From NCBI RefSeq assembly GCF_900167205.1, contig NZ_FUWW01000001.1, forward strand, positions 119,305 through 183,304: 64,000 bases of DNA. Direction: 5' to 3'. A program made the translations under genes and the position numbers. Each line of letters opens with the position of its first letter. Within the stretch, counting starts at the first letter, position 1. The notes below the pieces were generated by a model that had not been told where the DNA came from, searched no databases, and worked only from the letters and a program-made list of their open reading frames with translations. Positions 1 to 9,429 of the stretch are shown here, one piece after another. Source of the stretch: Eubacterium coprostanoligenes. Its GTDB lineage: Bacteria > Bacillota > Clostridia > Oscillospirales > Acutalibacteraceae.

Positions 1-835
<835 letters not shown>

Positions 836-900
836 TTAAATTATAATATTAAAATATTTTATCTATAATACCATTTTAAGTGTATGAAATCAAGACTTTT

Positions 901-1404
901 TTATTTCTCGGCAGCTTTCACAATTTCGGCAACTGTTTCCTCAACTGTATTGTTGTCGCAGTCAATAATCAAATCTGCCCATTTTTGATACATAGGCAGT
1001 CTTTCGTTGTACATATCTTTGAGCGAATCACCTTTTTTGACAACTACTCCACGGGTTGTGATGTTTTTTATTCTGTCAACCATTGTGTCGTAGCTCAAAT
1101 TGAGAAAAATGATTTTTCCGCTTTTCTTTAGGTGTTCCATAGATTTGTCGCTGTAAACCACGCTTCCGCCAGTTGCAACAACGGTTGCGTTTATGTCGAG
1201 CGACAAAATTGTTCGCTCCTCGGCAGCCAAAAAGTATTCAATGCCGTTTTCGTCAATTATGTCCTGAAGTTTCTTTTCTTCAAGACCCTGAAACAGCAGG
1301 TCCGTGTCAAAAAAATTCTTCAGCAAAGCCTTGGCAGCAAGTACGCCGCATGTACTTTTGCCGCTGCCGGGCATTCCGATTAATATTATGTTTTCCCTGT
1401 TCAT
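901..1404 (-). CDS. Shikimate kinase-like P-loop kinase
   Basis: A 167-residue protein of shikimate kinase length. Walker A is GMPGSGKST at residues 10-18, followed by the DTD pair (33-35) that in AroK binds Mg and shikimate, an ATGGS loop, and an RLPMY segment near the end. Two AroK hallmarks are changed: the shikimate-binding arginine of the FRxxE motif is leucine (FLAAE, residues 58-62), and the GGG substrate loop is GGS. It may therefore act on another substrate. No other aromatic-pathway gene lies nearby. Its ATG overlaps the nth stop by one base (TAATG), so the two are translationally coupled. Confidence 0.8.
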   Translation of the reverse strand: MNRENIILIGMPGSGKSTCGVLAAKALLKNFFDTDLLFQGLEEKKLQDIIDENGIEYFLAAEERTILSLDINATVVATGGSVVYSDKSMEHLKKSGKIIFLNLSYDTMVDRIKNITTRGVVVKKGDSLKDMYNERLPMYQKWADLIIDCDNNTVEETVAEIVKAAEK

Positions 1405-2036
1405 TATTTAAGTCCAACCTTTTTGCAGTTATATTCCATAGGACAGATGTCGCATTTCGGCTTTCTTGCCGAGCATATATCTCTGCCGAAAAGCACTATC
1501 CTGTGGCAGAAATCCGAGCCTTCTTCGCTCGGTATTATTTTTTTGAGAGCAAACTCGATTTTTTTCGGGTCTTTTTCGTTCACAAGTCCGATTCGGTTTG
1601 CGATTCTTATCATATGAGTGTCAACAACGATTGACTCCTTGCCGTAAACATCGCCGACAATGAGGTTTGCCGTTTTTCTGCCAACTCCGTTGAGGGTGAT
1701 GAGGTCGTCAATATTGTTCGGCACGACTCCGCCAAATCGGTCACGCACGCCTTTTGCCATATCAATTATGGAAGTTGCCTTGCTTTTGTAAAATCCGCAG
1801 GAATGGATGAGTTCTTCAATGTCCTTGACATCGGCGTTGCAGTAGTCGTCAAGTGTTTTGTATTTTTCAAACAGTGCGGGGGTGACGAGGTTCACTCTTG
1901 CGTCTGTGCACTGTGCCGACAACCTGACTGCCACCAAAAGCTCAAATGGATTTGAGGAATTGAGTGAGCAAATCGCTTCGGGATATTCTTTTTTGAGAAC
2001 CTCAATTGCGTTTAACGCTCGTTCTTTTTTCGTCAT
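1404..2036 (-). CDS. nth: Endonuclease III
   Basis: DNA glycosylase/AP lyase that removes oxidised pyrimidines in base excision repair. The 210 residues are the normal length. The helix-hairpin-helix LNGVGRKTANLIVG carries the catalytic lysine, the essential aspartate is in VDTHMIRIANR, and the C-terminus has the 4Fe-4S cluster pattern C-x6-C-x2-C-x5-C (CSARKPKCDICPMEYNC). The ATG overlaps the end of rarA by four bases (ATGA), with an AAGGGCG site inside rarA. It forms a DNA-maintenance pair with rarA. Confidence 0.97.
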   Translation of the reverse strand: MTKKERALNAIEVLKKEYPEAICSLNSSNPFELLVAVRLSAQCTDARVNLVTPALFEKYKTLDDYCNADVKDIEELIHSCGFYKSKATSIIDMAKGVRDRFGGVVPNNIDDLITLNGVGRKTANLIVGDVYGKESIVVDTHMIRIANRIGLVNEKDPKKIEFALKKIIPSEEGSDFCHRIVLFGRDICSARKPKCDICPMEYNCKKVGLK

Positions 2037-3301
2037 TTTTCGCCCTTAATTCTGCTCCAATAATCTTTGTGAGCCTGTTCGTTTTTGTTTGTTCCGTATT
2101 CGTAGTATTTTGTGTTTTTCAGTTTGTCAGGCAGATATTGTTGCTGAGTCCAATGATTTGGGCAGTCGTGAGGATAGACATAGTGCTGTCCTTTGATTTC
2201 CGCATCCTCGCCGTCAAAATGCTTGTTTTGCAAATGCCGTGGAATAGGACCGAAATTGCCTTTTTTTACATCTGCCATTGCTGTGTTTATCGCTTCGTAG
2301 GCGCTGTTTGATTTTGGTGATTCGGCAACAAGAACAACCGCATCTGCAAGCGGAATTCTCGCCTCCGGCAAGCCGACCATCATTGCTGCGTCAACCGCCG
2401 CTTTGACAATCGGAATAATCTGCGGATATGCAAGCCCGACATCCTCGCAGGCACACACCATAAGTCGCCTGCAAGCCGATGGCAAATCCCCGGCTTCAAG
2501 CAGTCTTGCAAGATAGTGCAAAGCAGCGTTTGTGTCCGAGCCACGCATACTTTTTTGAAATGCCGACACAATGTCGTAGTGCTCTTCGCCGTCTTTGTCG
2601 TAGCGCATTGCCGATTTTTGCGTCAGTTCCTCCGCAGTTTCGATGGTGATTGATTTTTCGCCGTCAATTGTCGGTGTGGCAAAGTAGCAGTTTTCAACGC
2701 TGTTGAGTGCTTTGCGAACATCACCGCCACAGCCGAGTGCAATTTTTTTCACAACCTCATCGGGATAGGTGATTTTGATGTCGTTTTCTTTTTCCAAAAA
2801 TTTAAAGCCTCGCTCCACAGCAGGCATAACATCGTTGCAGTCAAGTGCCTTGAATTCAAACACTGTTGAACGAGAGAGTATTGCCGAATATACATAAAAA
2901 TACGGGTTTTCGGTGGTGGAGGCAATAAGTGTGATTTTGCCGTTTTCTATGTATTCAAGGAGGGATTGTTGTTGACGCTTGTTGAAATACTGGATTTCGT
3001 CAAGATAAAGCAAAATTCCGTTTGGTGCGGAAAAAGTGCCTATTTCTGCCACAATGTCCTTGATGTCTTGTGTTGAAGCGGATGTGCCGTTGAGCTTTCT
3101 CAACGCACGCTTTGTTTTGTTTGCAATGATTGAAGCAACCGTTGTTTTGCCGACACCCGAAGGTCCGTAGAATATCAGGTTCGGTATGTCGCCGTTTTGA
3201 ATCATATTGTATAGCGCTTTGTCGGGTGAGAGCAGATGCTTTTGCCCCACAACATCGCAGAGTTCGGTTGGTCTTATTCTGTCTGCCAACGGTTTATTCA
3301 T
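2033..3301 (-). CDS. rarA: Replication-associated recombination AAA ATPase RarA/MgsA
   Basis: AAA+ clamp-loader-like ATPase that acts at stalled replication forks. The protein starts MNKPLADRIRP, the usual RarA opening. Walker A is GPSGVGKTT near residue 46, Walker B is LLYLDEIQYF, the sensor region is ASTTENPYFYV, and the C-terminal MgsA tetramerisation domain holds ARLLEAGDLPSACRRLMVCA and the conserved end YPHDCPNHWTQQQYLP. The ATG at 3301 is chosen because an AAAGGAG site lies 8 bases upstream; ten in-frame codons further upstream lack such a site. It overlaps queH by eight bases. Length 422 aa is typical. Confidence 0.95.
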   Translation of the reverse strand: MNKPLADRIRPTELCDVVGQKHLLSPDKALYNMIQNGDIPNLIFYGPSGVGKTTVASIIANKTKRALRKLNGTSASTQDIKDIVAEIGTFSAPNGILLYLDEIQYFNKRQQQSLLEYIENGKITLIASTTENPYFYVYSAILSRSTVFEFKALDCNDVMPAVERGFKFLEKENDIKITYPDEVVKKIALGCGGDVRKALNSVENCYFATPTIDGEKSITIETAEELTQKSAMRYDKDGEEHYDIVSAFQKSMRGSDTNAALHYLARLLEAGDLPSACRRLMVCACEDVGLAYPQIIPIVKAAVDAAMMVGLPEARIPLADAVVLVAESPKSNSAYEAINTAMADVKKGNFGPIPRHLQNKHFDGEDAEIKGQHYVYPHDCPNHWTQQQYLPDKLKNTKYYEYGTNKNEQAHKDYWSRIKGEK

Positions 3302-3908
3302 CTTTGTTCTCCTTTGAAAAAACACAGCCACAGAAATTCTGTCTGTATAGCTGATATTCTCGGCTGAGTTCGATAGAGCGCTTGTAGCCCTCTTTTTTCT
3401 TGAAGTCCGACGGCAACCATTTTATGCCGTATTTTTCTGCAACTTCGTAGCCGATTTCGTTGATTTTTTGGCTGTTTTTCAGCGGACTGATTGAAAGGGT
3501 TGTGCAGAAATAATCAAATCCCTGTTCCTTTGCGAGCTTTGCCGTGCTTTCAAGTCGCATACGGTAGCACCTGAAACAGCGTTCGCCACCCTCGGGAACA
3601 TTCTCGTAGCCTTTTGCTATTTTCAAAAAATCGTTGTAGTCATATTCGCCACACACCAACTTGATTGGGTGCTTTGACGGCAGAGCCTCAATCAATCGCT
3701 TTTGCTCTGCGTATCTCTTGTCAAATTCTGCCTTTGGTGAGATGTTCGGGTTGAAATAGTATACCGTGATGTCAAAATAATTGCTCAAATATTCCAGCGT
3801 GTAGCTTGAACACGGAGCACAGCACGAGTGCAAAAACAGTTTTGGAACATCTCCGTTTAGGCTGTCTGTGATTTTGTCTAATTCTTTTTGATAATTTATT
3901 TTGTTCAT
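3294..3908 (-). CDS. queH: Epoxyqueuosine reductase QueH (DUF208)
   Basis: Reduces epoxyqueuosine to queuosine in tRNA anticodons, the non-cobalamin alternative to QueG. The 204 residues contain the family cysteines: HSCCAPCSS (about 28-36), GGERCFRCYRMRL (about 108-120) and QNFCGCVFS near the C-terminus, which hold the iron-sulfur cluster and metal site. The middle matches the adenine-nucleotide-hydrolase-like fold with YYFNPNI. No other queuosine genes are visible, so precursor may be salvaged or made elsewhere. It is separated from the upstream LytM gene by four bases and probably co-transcribed with it. Confidence 0.95.
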   Translation of the reverse strand: MNKINYQKELDKITDSLNGDVPKLFLHSCCAPCSSYTLEYLSNYFDITVYYFNPNISPKAEFDKRYAEQKRLIEALPSKHPIKLVCGEYDYNDFLKIAKGYENVPEGGERCFRCYRMRLESTAKLAKEQGFDYFCTTLSISPLKNSQKINEIGYEVAEKYGIKWLPSDFKKKEGYKRSIELSREYQLYRQNFCGCVFSKENKDE

Positions 3909-3912
3909 TTTA

Positions 3913-5397
3913 TTATTTGCTCAAATACGGCGCAGAGTTGACCTTGCTTCCGTCAATGATAAGTTCAAAGTGGCAGTGAGGTCCTGTTGAATTGCCTGTT
4001 GAACCGCCTCTTGCGATTTGCTGACCTTTTTTTACTGTTTGTCCCGTGCTCACAAGAAGCTGTGAATTGTGGGCGTAGAGGGTTACGATTTTTCTGCCCA
4101 AATTATCCGTGCCGTGATAAATCATAACATATTTGCCATATGAATAATTCAGTTCTCTTGTTTTGATTACGATACCCTTTTGTGCGGCAACAACCTTTGA
4201 GCCGACCGGGTAAGGAAAGTCTGTGCCTGTGTGTGCCTTGCCTGAACTGTATCTGCCGTATGCACAGGAAACAGAGTAATGTCCCGGTGCAGGGTAGGTC
4301 AGGTTGAGCACACCTGCGGAATTGTAGTAAAGTGGAGAAGAATTGTTCTCGCTTGGGGTGTTGTTCTTTTTGTCGTTTTTGTCACTCTTGACGGCGGTGG
4401 TTGCTTCTTCAGGAGTTTTGAGTCCGCTCAAAACACTGCTGATTTCGTTATCAACCTGCTTCAAAAGTTCCTCGTCCTCGTATTTGTATTCGGAATACAT
4501 CTGTGTTTTTTGTGCGTATTCCGCAAGGAGTGCGTCACTTTCAGCTCTGTCCTGGGCAAGAATAATCTTTTTTTGTGCGATTTCTGCCTGCTTGCTTTCG
4601 ATTCCGTCACGCTCGTTTTCGATGATTGCGCTCTTTTCGTCAAGCACAGCCTTGCTGTTTTCAAGCATTGCCTTTTGCTCGGCGATTTTGTCGCTCTTTT
4701 CGCTGATTTGCTTTGTCTTTATCTTTGCTTCCTTGAGAAGTTTTGCGTCGGATTTTGACACAGCCTTTATCATTTCGTATCGTGACAAAAATTGGCTGAT
4801 GTCCTTGCTTGTGAGCAGTGCAACGAGTATGCTGTCCGAACCCGATATGTACATTGCCCTCATTCGCAGGCAATATGCAGAGTAGGTTTTTTGGAATGAT
4901 TTGTTGAGTTCGTCGATTTCCTCGGCAGTTTCATCGTATTGCTTTTGAACCTTTTTGATTGCCTTTTTCAACTGCTTTGTTTCCTGCTTCAAACCCCTGA
5001 TTTTTTCACGGGCAGAATTAATCTGTGTGTCAAGAACGCTCAAATCTTGGTTCATATATCCGATTTTTTCATCAAGCGAGTTGATGTATTCCTCGGTTGC
5101 CATTTGACCTTTTTGATATTTTGCAAGTTTCTCTTCGCTTTCTTTGAGCTTTGCTTCAAGGTCAACTTTTTGCTGATTGAGTGCTTCCTCGGGCGACATT
5201 GTCACGGTTTCGCCGTTTTGGTTGGTAACAGCTTTGCCCTGTGCGTCCGTCATTGCAACACCTGTGGTGCTTTGCGCTTTTGATGAAGAAGATTGCGCCA
5301 CGGTTGTGCTTTCTTGTGCGTATACGCTGACACTTGCGGTTGACAGCATAGTTAATGATGTTAATATTGCGATGCTTTTTTTGATGATTGGTTTCAA
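3913..5397 (-). CDS. Secreted LytM/M23 hydrolase, EnvC/PcsB-like, paralogue 1
   Basis: Secreted cell-wall hydrolase or hydrolase activator of 494 residues. It has a Sec signal peptide (lysines, hydrophobic core, cut near residue 27), a long Lys/Glu/Gln-rich coiled coil from about 75 to 340, a Ser/Asn-rich linker and a C-terminal LytM domain. The domain shows HTGTDFP, YAHNSQLL and GPHCHFEL, so all zinc ligands of an active M23 enzyme are present. The start is TTG at 5397, with AAGGGG eight bases upstream; no ATG fits. It is the last of three tandem paralogues downstream of ftsEX, whose coiled coils in known systems are moved by FtsX. Confidence 0.92.
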   Translation of the reverse strand: MKPIIKKSIAILTSLTMLSTASVSVYAQESTTVAQSSSSKAQSTTGVAMTDAQGKAVTNQNGETVTMSPEEALNQQKVDLEAKLKESEEKLAKYQKGQMATEEYINSLDEKIGYMNQDLSVLDTQINSAREKIRGLKQETKQLKKAIKKVQKQYDETAEEIDELNKSFQKTYSAYCLRMRAMYISGSDSILVALLTSKDISQFLSRYEMIKAVSKSDAKLLKEAKIKTKQISEKSDKIAEQKAMLENSKAVLDEKSAIIENERDGIESKQAEIAQKKIILAQDRAESDALLAEYAQKTQMYSEYKYEDEELLKQVDNEISSVLSGLKTPEEATTAVKSDKNDKKNNTPSENNSSPLYYNSAGVLNLTYPAPGHYSVSCAYGRYSSGKAHTGTDFPYPVGSKVVAAQKGIVIKTRELNYSYGKYVMIYHGTDNLGRKIVTLYAHNSQLLVSTGQTVKKGQQIARGGSTGNSTGPHCHFELIIDGSKVNSAPYLSK

Positions 5398-5431
5398 AAT
5401 GAATGCCCCTTATTTTGCTTGTCTTGTTGAA

Positions 5432-6904
5432 TTATGGCAAATAATATGCCGGATTTACGGCGTCATTGTATGAGCCGTCGCCGAGTCTGACCTCAAAGTG
5501 AAGGTGAGGTCCTGTTGAATTTCCTGTTGAACCGCTGAGTGCGATTTGCTGACCCTTGATTACATGCTGACCCGCCGATACAGAGCGAACGCTGTTGTGT
5601 GCATAGAGCGTGTAAACAGTTTCGCCGTTTCTGTTAGGGTGGTCGTGCATAATAACAATGTATCTGCCGTAGCTGCAATATCCGTTGCCGTGGTAACTTT
5701 TTTTGCAGGTGTCACGGTCGCAGGTGATGTCCCTTGAAATGATGACCGTACCGCTGTCCGCAGCAACGATTTTGTGCCCTGTTGTTCCGCCTGTTGAAAA
5801 GTCACAGCCGTTGTGACCTCTGTAGCCGTGGAACGCACAGGTGATTCTTGTGTGATCAGGGCAAGGATAGGTCATATTGATGAAGTCGGAGGAGATTTCG
5901 TCCTCTGTTGTTTCTTCTTCGGTTGTCGGCTCTGTCACATGCTCGGTTGTTGTTTCGTTTGGTTTGGTAGCAGTCGGCTTTGTTGTGGTCGGCTTCTTTT
6001 TCTTCTTCTTTTTTGTGGTTGTTTGCTTGTTTTGGTACTTTTTGATAGCTTCCTTAATCTCGTTGTCGATTTGGTCGATTTCCTCTTGGGTTATATCGTG
6101 AAGCTCTGAATATTCTTTTGTTTGGTCGTTGATTTTTTGAAGTGTTGTGTTCGCTTCAATCTGTTGCTTTTCCATAGCCGATTTCTTCTTCTTCATTTCG
6201 GCTTCTTTTTCGTTGAGCGAAACTTGTTGAATTTTCAAACTTTCGGTGTCCGACTTGAGCACCTTTTGAGTTTTGTTCAGTTCTTCTCGCTTTTCGCCAA
6301 GCTGTTTGCGTGAAGTTTGGACTTGCTCAATTTTGGTGTTCATCTCTTTCAGGAGTTTGCTGTCTTTTTTTGCAACGGCAGACACCATTTCAAGCCTTGT
6401 CAAAAAGTTTTGTATTCCGTCGGAAGAAAGCAAAAATGTAAGCACGCTTTCGGTTTCACCGCTGACATAAATCGCTCTGACTCTTTGGCAGTATTTTTGC
6501 CAAACATCATCGTATTCTGCTTCAAGAGTCACCGATTGAGCTTCCATATCTTTTAGGCTAACTTCAATTTCTTTGAGCGTTTGGGTGTTTGTGCTTATGC
6601 TTTCCTGCGTTTTGTGCACCCTGTTTTCAGTTTCGTTCACTTCGCTTAAAGTGATAGAATACTGTTCTTTGAGCGTGTCAAGTTTTGTGTCGATTACATC
6701 AAGATATTCCTGTGCGTCATCTTTTTCCTTGCCAAGCTCTTTGAGTTTTTTGTTTGTTTCCTCGAGCTTTTTTTCAAGCTCTTCTTTGCGTTGTTCCTGC
6801 GATTGGGTTGTTTTTGCACCAACGGGTGTGCAGATTGCCGCACTTGTGCATATTAAGCACGCACTCATCAAAACAGAAACAATTTTTTTAGCATATCTAT
6901 TCAT
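5432..6904 (-). CDS. Secreted LytM/M23 hydrolase, EnvC/PcsB-like, paralogue 2
   Basis: A 490-residue secreted protein with the same plan as its neighbours: signal peptide (MNRYAKKIVSVLMSACL), coiled coil from about 45 to 300, linker and LytM domain. The linker is unusual, with seven consecutive lysines followed by a Thr/Pro/Glu-rich stretch, likely a wall-spanning spacer. The LytM motifs are RGHNGCDFS, YAHNSVRS and GPHLHFEV, plus two extra cysteines (CDRDTC) absent from the paralogues. The ATG at 6904 has a strong GGAGGTG site. A 364-base upstream gap gives it room for a promoter separate from the ftsEX unit. Confidence 0.92.
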   Translation of the reverse strand: MNRYAKKIVSVLMSACLICTSAAICTPVGAKTTQSQEQRKEELEKKLEETNKKLKELGKEKDDAQEYLDVIDTKLDTLKEQYSITLSEVNETENRVHKTQESISTNTQTLKEIEVSLKDMEAQSVTLEAEYDDVWQKYCQRVRAIYVSGETESVLTFLLSSDGIQNFLTRLEMVSAVAKKDSKLLKEMNTKIEQVQTSRKQLGEKREELNKTQKVLKSDTESLKIQQVSLNEKEAEMKKKKSAMEKQQIEANTTLQKINDQTKEYSELHDITQEEIDQIDNEIKEAIKKYQNKQTTTKKKKKKKPTTTKPTATKPNETTTEHVTEPTTEEETTEDEISSDFINMTYPCPDHTRITCAFHGYRGHNGCDFSTGGTTGHKIVAADSGTVIISRDITCDRDTCKKSYHGNGYCSYGRYIVIMHDHPNRNGETVYTLYAHNSVRSVSAGQHVIKGQQIALSGSTGNSTGPHLHFEVRLGDGSYNDAVNPAYYLP

Positions 6905-7059
6905 TCTGCACCTCCGTAAAATTCTACATAATAATTTTACCACAATTATTATTATAAGTAAAAGGAAAATTATTTATTTTTTATATTTTTTTACATTATA
7001 TTAAAAAATAAAGAATTACGCTTATTTTATGAATAAAAACTTCTATTGATGGCATAACA

Positions 7060-7180
7060 ATATGCCTCCCCTTGAAGCAAGGTGATTCCCCCGTTAATCG
7101 GGGAAAATGTCTGCAACGCAGACAAAAGGGGGCGTCTACGCAGTAAAGGTGACGAGTACAACGAGTCGGTGGGGTTTTAG
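7060..7180. repeat. Intergenic repeat, GCCTCCCC...GTGGGGTTTT type
   Basis: A non-coding segment bounded by GCCTCCCCTTGAAGCAAGG and GTCGGTGGGGTTTT. It contains hairpin-forming pieces (CCCCCGTTAATCGGGG; GTCTGCAACGCAGAC). Related boundaries occur inside the MITE copies at 21805 and 38696 and in reverse near 52030-52108, so this looks like a module that also nests in other repeats. Together with the next repeat it fills most of the gap between two LytM genes. Confidence 0.6.
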
Positions 7181-7196
7181 TTTTAATATCTTTTAA

Positions 7197-7255
7197 CCCC
7201 TCAGTCGCACATAAAGTGCGACAGCTCCCCTTGATTACATAACAAGGGGAGCCGG
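7197..7255. repeat. Double-hairpin repeat
   Basis: Two adjacent hairpins: GTCGCACATAAAGTGCGAC, then a stem of CTCCCCTTG against CAAGGGGAG. The same arrangement in the opposite orientation occurs at 41826-41880, with different but still complementary stem bases in one hairpin. It lies just after the stop of LytM paralogue 3 and could end that transcript or stabilise its 3' end. Confidence 0.65.
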
Positions 7256-7268
7256 AATAAGGTTAAAC

Positions 7269-8519
7269 TTATAGATAGTTGAATGGATTTACTCTCGTAC
7301 CATTCACACGCACTTCAAAGTGGCAGTGCGGACCTGTTGAGTTTCCTGTTGAACCGCTGCGAGCGATAACTTGACCCTTTGTGACATGTGAGCCGACACC
7401 TACAAGAAGCGTGGTGTTGTGAGCATAAAGAGTTGAAAGTCCGTTGCCGTGGTCAACAACAAGATAGTGACCGTAGCTGTAGTTGAGGTTCTTTGCGATA
7501 ATTACTGTGCCCGAGGCAGCGGCATAAACTGCTGAACCTGACGGAACAGGGAAGTCAACACCGCCGTGGTAACGACCGCTTGAATAGTTTGGATAGCTTG
7601 CGGAAATTCTGCGTGAATTTGTTGGATAACCAAGAGTTCCGCTGTATGCACCGCTTCCGTAAGAACCGCTTGTTGAGCCTGTGTTTGCAGCTTGAGCCTT
7701 GCGGATTTCTTCTGCAATCTGTGCCTCAATTCGAGCCATTTCTTCCTCGTTGTCCGAAATGCTTTCTTTGTATTCGGCGGTTTGGCTGTTGAGCTTGCGC
7801 ATCATTGCGTTTGCTTCGCTAACCTCTTTGTCGAGTTCTTTCTTTGAAGCGTTGACTGTTGCAATGTTGCTGTCGAGCTTGTCCTTTTGTGACTGGAGCT
7901 TTTCCTTATCTTTATTGAGCTGTGCTCTTTTTTGTTCAAGCTCTGCCTTGTCTTTCTCAATCTCGTTCATCTTGTCCATAAGGTCGTTGAGAGTTTTGCT
8001 GTCCTTTTGCGAAACAGATTTAATCATCTCTGAACGGGTGAGAATTGAGCTGATGTCGGAACTTGTGAGGAGCACTTCAAGGTTGCTTGCGTGACCCGAA
8101 ACATACATTGCACGGAGTCTTTGGCAATATTCGTCAAAGGTCTTGTCAAATTCAGCCTGCTTTGCATCAATGTCGGCTTGAATTTTGTTGATTTGTGCAC
8201 CTGTGTCCGAAATGTTTTTCTTAACCTTGTCAATGTTGCTTTGGAGAGCATTTGCCTCTGCTTTAAGGGTGCTGATTTTGTCCTTAAGTGCTTGAATTTT
8301 TACATCAAGAGCAGATATGTACTCCTCTGTGTCTTTCTTTTGACCGGAAAGTTTGTTGATTTTTGATTGAGCTGCGTCAATCTGACTTTGAATTTTTTTC
8401 TGCTTGTCACGAAGGGCAGAAGTGCTTGCGGCGTAGGTGGATGTTGTTCCGCCTACAACGCTGAAAGCAAATGCCAGTGACAATATCAAAGAAATAATTT
8501 TTTTGCTGTTAAACCGCAC
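7269..8519 (-). CDS. Secreted LytM/M23 hydrolase, PcsB-like, paralogue 3 (FtsX-coupled)
   Basis: A 416-residue secreted hydrolase with a signal peptide ending near TYAA (residue 31), a coiled coil from about 35 to 270, a Gly/Ser-rich linker and a LytM domain with HGGVDFPVPSG, YAHNTTLL and GPHCHFEV. The start is GTG at 8519, overlapping the end of ftsX by eleven bases, so translation is probably coupled. This is the gene order of FtsE-FtsX-PcsB/EnvC systems, in which ATP hydrolysis by FtsE is transmitted through FtsX to the coiled coil of the hydrolase at the division site. It is the most likely primary partner of FtsX here. Confidence 0.93.
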   Translation of the reverse strand: MRFNSKKIISLILSLAFAFSVVGGTTSTYAASTSALRDKQKKIQSQIDAAQSKINKLSGQKKDTEEYISALDVKIQALKDKISTLKAEANALQSNIDKVKKNISDTGAQINKIQADIDAKQAEFDKTFDEYCQRLRAMYVSGHASNLEVLLTSSDISSILTRSEMIKSVSQKDSKTLNDLMDKMNEIEKDKAELEQKRAQLNKDKEKLQSQKDKLDSNIATVNASKKELDKEVSEANAMMRKLNSQTAEYKESISDNEEEMARIEAQIAEEIRKAQAANTGSTSGSYGSGAYSGTLGYPTNSRRISASYPNYSSGRYHGGVDFPVPSGSAVYAAASGTVIIAKNLNYSYGHYLVVDHGNGLSTLYAHNTTLLVGVGSHVTKGQVIARSGSTGNSTGPHCHFEVRVNGTRVNPFNYL

Positions 8520-9429
8520 TTATCTCACTGCCTTCCTTTGTAAGATATTTTCTCATAGTAATGAGCGAACCGCCAACACCGCTGACTATACCGATAGCAA
8601 CAAATACTCCGAGCATAATCCAAGCGTAATCTGTGAATTTAAGCGGATCTAAACCTATTGAGCTGAACACATCGCCAAATCGGTTGATGGCAAGCTCGTA
8701 TATTCCCCAAACGGCGAATAACGACAGAACACCTGCCACAACGCCGAGGATGACACCCTCAACAACAAACGGAAGCTGAACAAAGCTGTTTGTTGCACCA
8801 ACCGATTTCATAATGCTGATTTCAAGTCGGCGAGAATATACAGTAAGTTTGATTGTGTTTGAAATGATGAACAAAGAGATTGCAAAGAGAACAGCGATTA
8901 TAACGATTGAAATAATGCTGATGCCGTTTGAAATTTTTGCCAGCTTCTTTGCAAGGTCAGTGTTTTGTCTTACGGTGTCGATATGGTTGAGCTTTTTGAT
9001 TTGCTTAACCGTGGTTGTGAATTGCTCCAAATCTTTAACCGTAACTTTGTATGCGTCAGGCAACGGGATTTCATCTGTTTGCTCGGTGAAAAATTCTGCC
9101 TGTGCTTCGTCCATTGTTGCAATTTGTTCTGCCCAAGCGTCTTCTTTTGCAACAAATTCGATTTTTTGCACATTGTTGAGATTTTGAAGTTCAATGCCCA
9201 ATTCGTCAATGTCGGCATCTGTTGCTTCGTCATCAATGTACACCATAATAACATTTTCGTTTTCGATTTTTTGAACAAGAGAATCAATGTTCAGGAAAAT
9301 CATTGAAGCTGAACCAATGAGAAGCAAACAGCTGAGCAATACGCATATTGATGCAACAGACATCATACGGTTTGTCCAAGTGTTGTGAAAGCCCTCTTTT
9401 ATCAGGTATCTAAAACTTGCTCCGGACAT
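8509..9429 (-). CDS. ftsX: Cell division ABC transporter permease FtsX
   Basis: A 306-residue membrane protein: a short cytoplasmic N-terminus with the family signature GFHNTWTNRMMSVASI, TM1 at about 22-45, a large extracellular loop at about 46-170 that binds the hydrolase partner in known systems, and three further TM segments at about 175-200, 222-248 and 268-295. It does not transport; with FtsE it controls peptidoglycan hydrolysis during division. ATG and the ftsE stop share a base (TAATG). The LytM gene follows with an eleven-base overlap. Confidence 0.96.
   Translation of the reverse strand: MSGASFRYLIKEGFHNTWTNRMMSVASICVLLSCLLLIGSASMIFLNIDSLVQKIENENVIMVYIDDEATDADIDELGIELQNLNNVQKIEFVAKEDAWAEQIATMDEAQAEFFTEQTDEIPLPDAYKVTVKDLEQFTTTVKQIKKLNHIDTVRQNTDLAKKLAKISNGISIISIVIIAVLFAISLFIISNTIKLTVYSRRLEISIMKSVGATNSFVQLPFVVEGVILGVVAGVLSLFAVWGIYELAINRFGDVFSSIGLDPLKFTDYAWIMLGVFVAIGIVSGVGGSLITMRKYLTKEGSEISAV

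Noticed and set aside
4279..4885. Long open frames on the plus strand opposite the LytM genes
   Set aside because: They are antisense to coiled-coil coding sequence, are rich in Cys/Phe/Leu, and have no ribosome sites.
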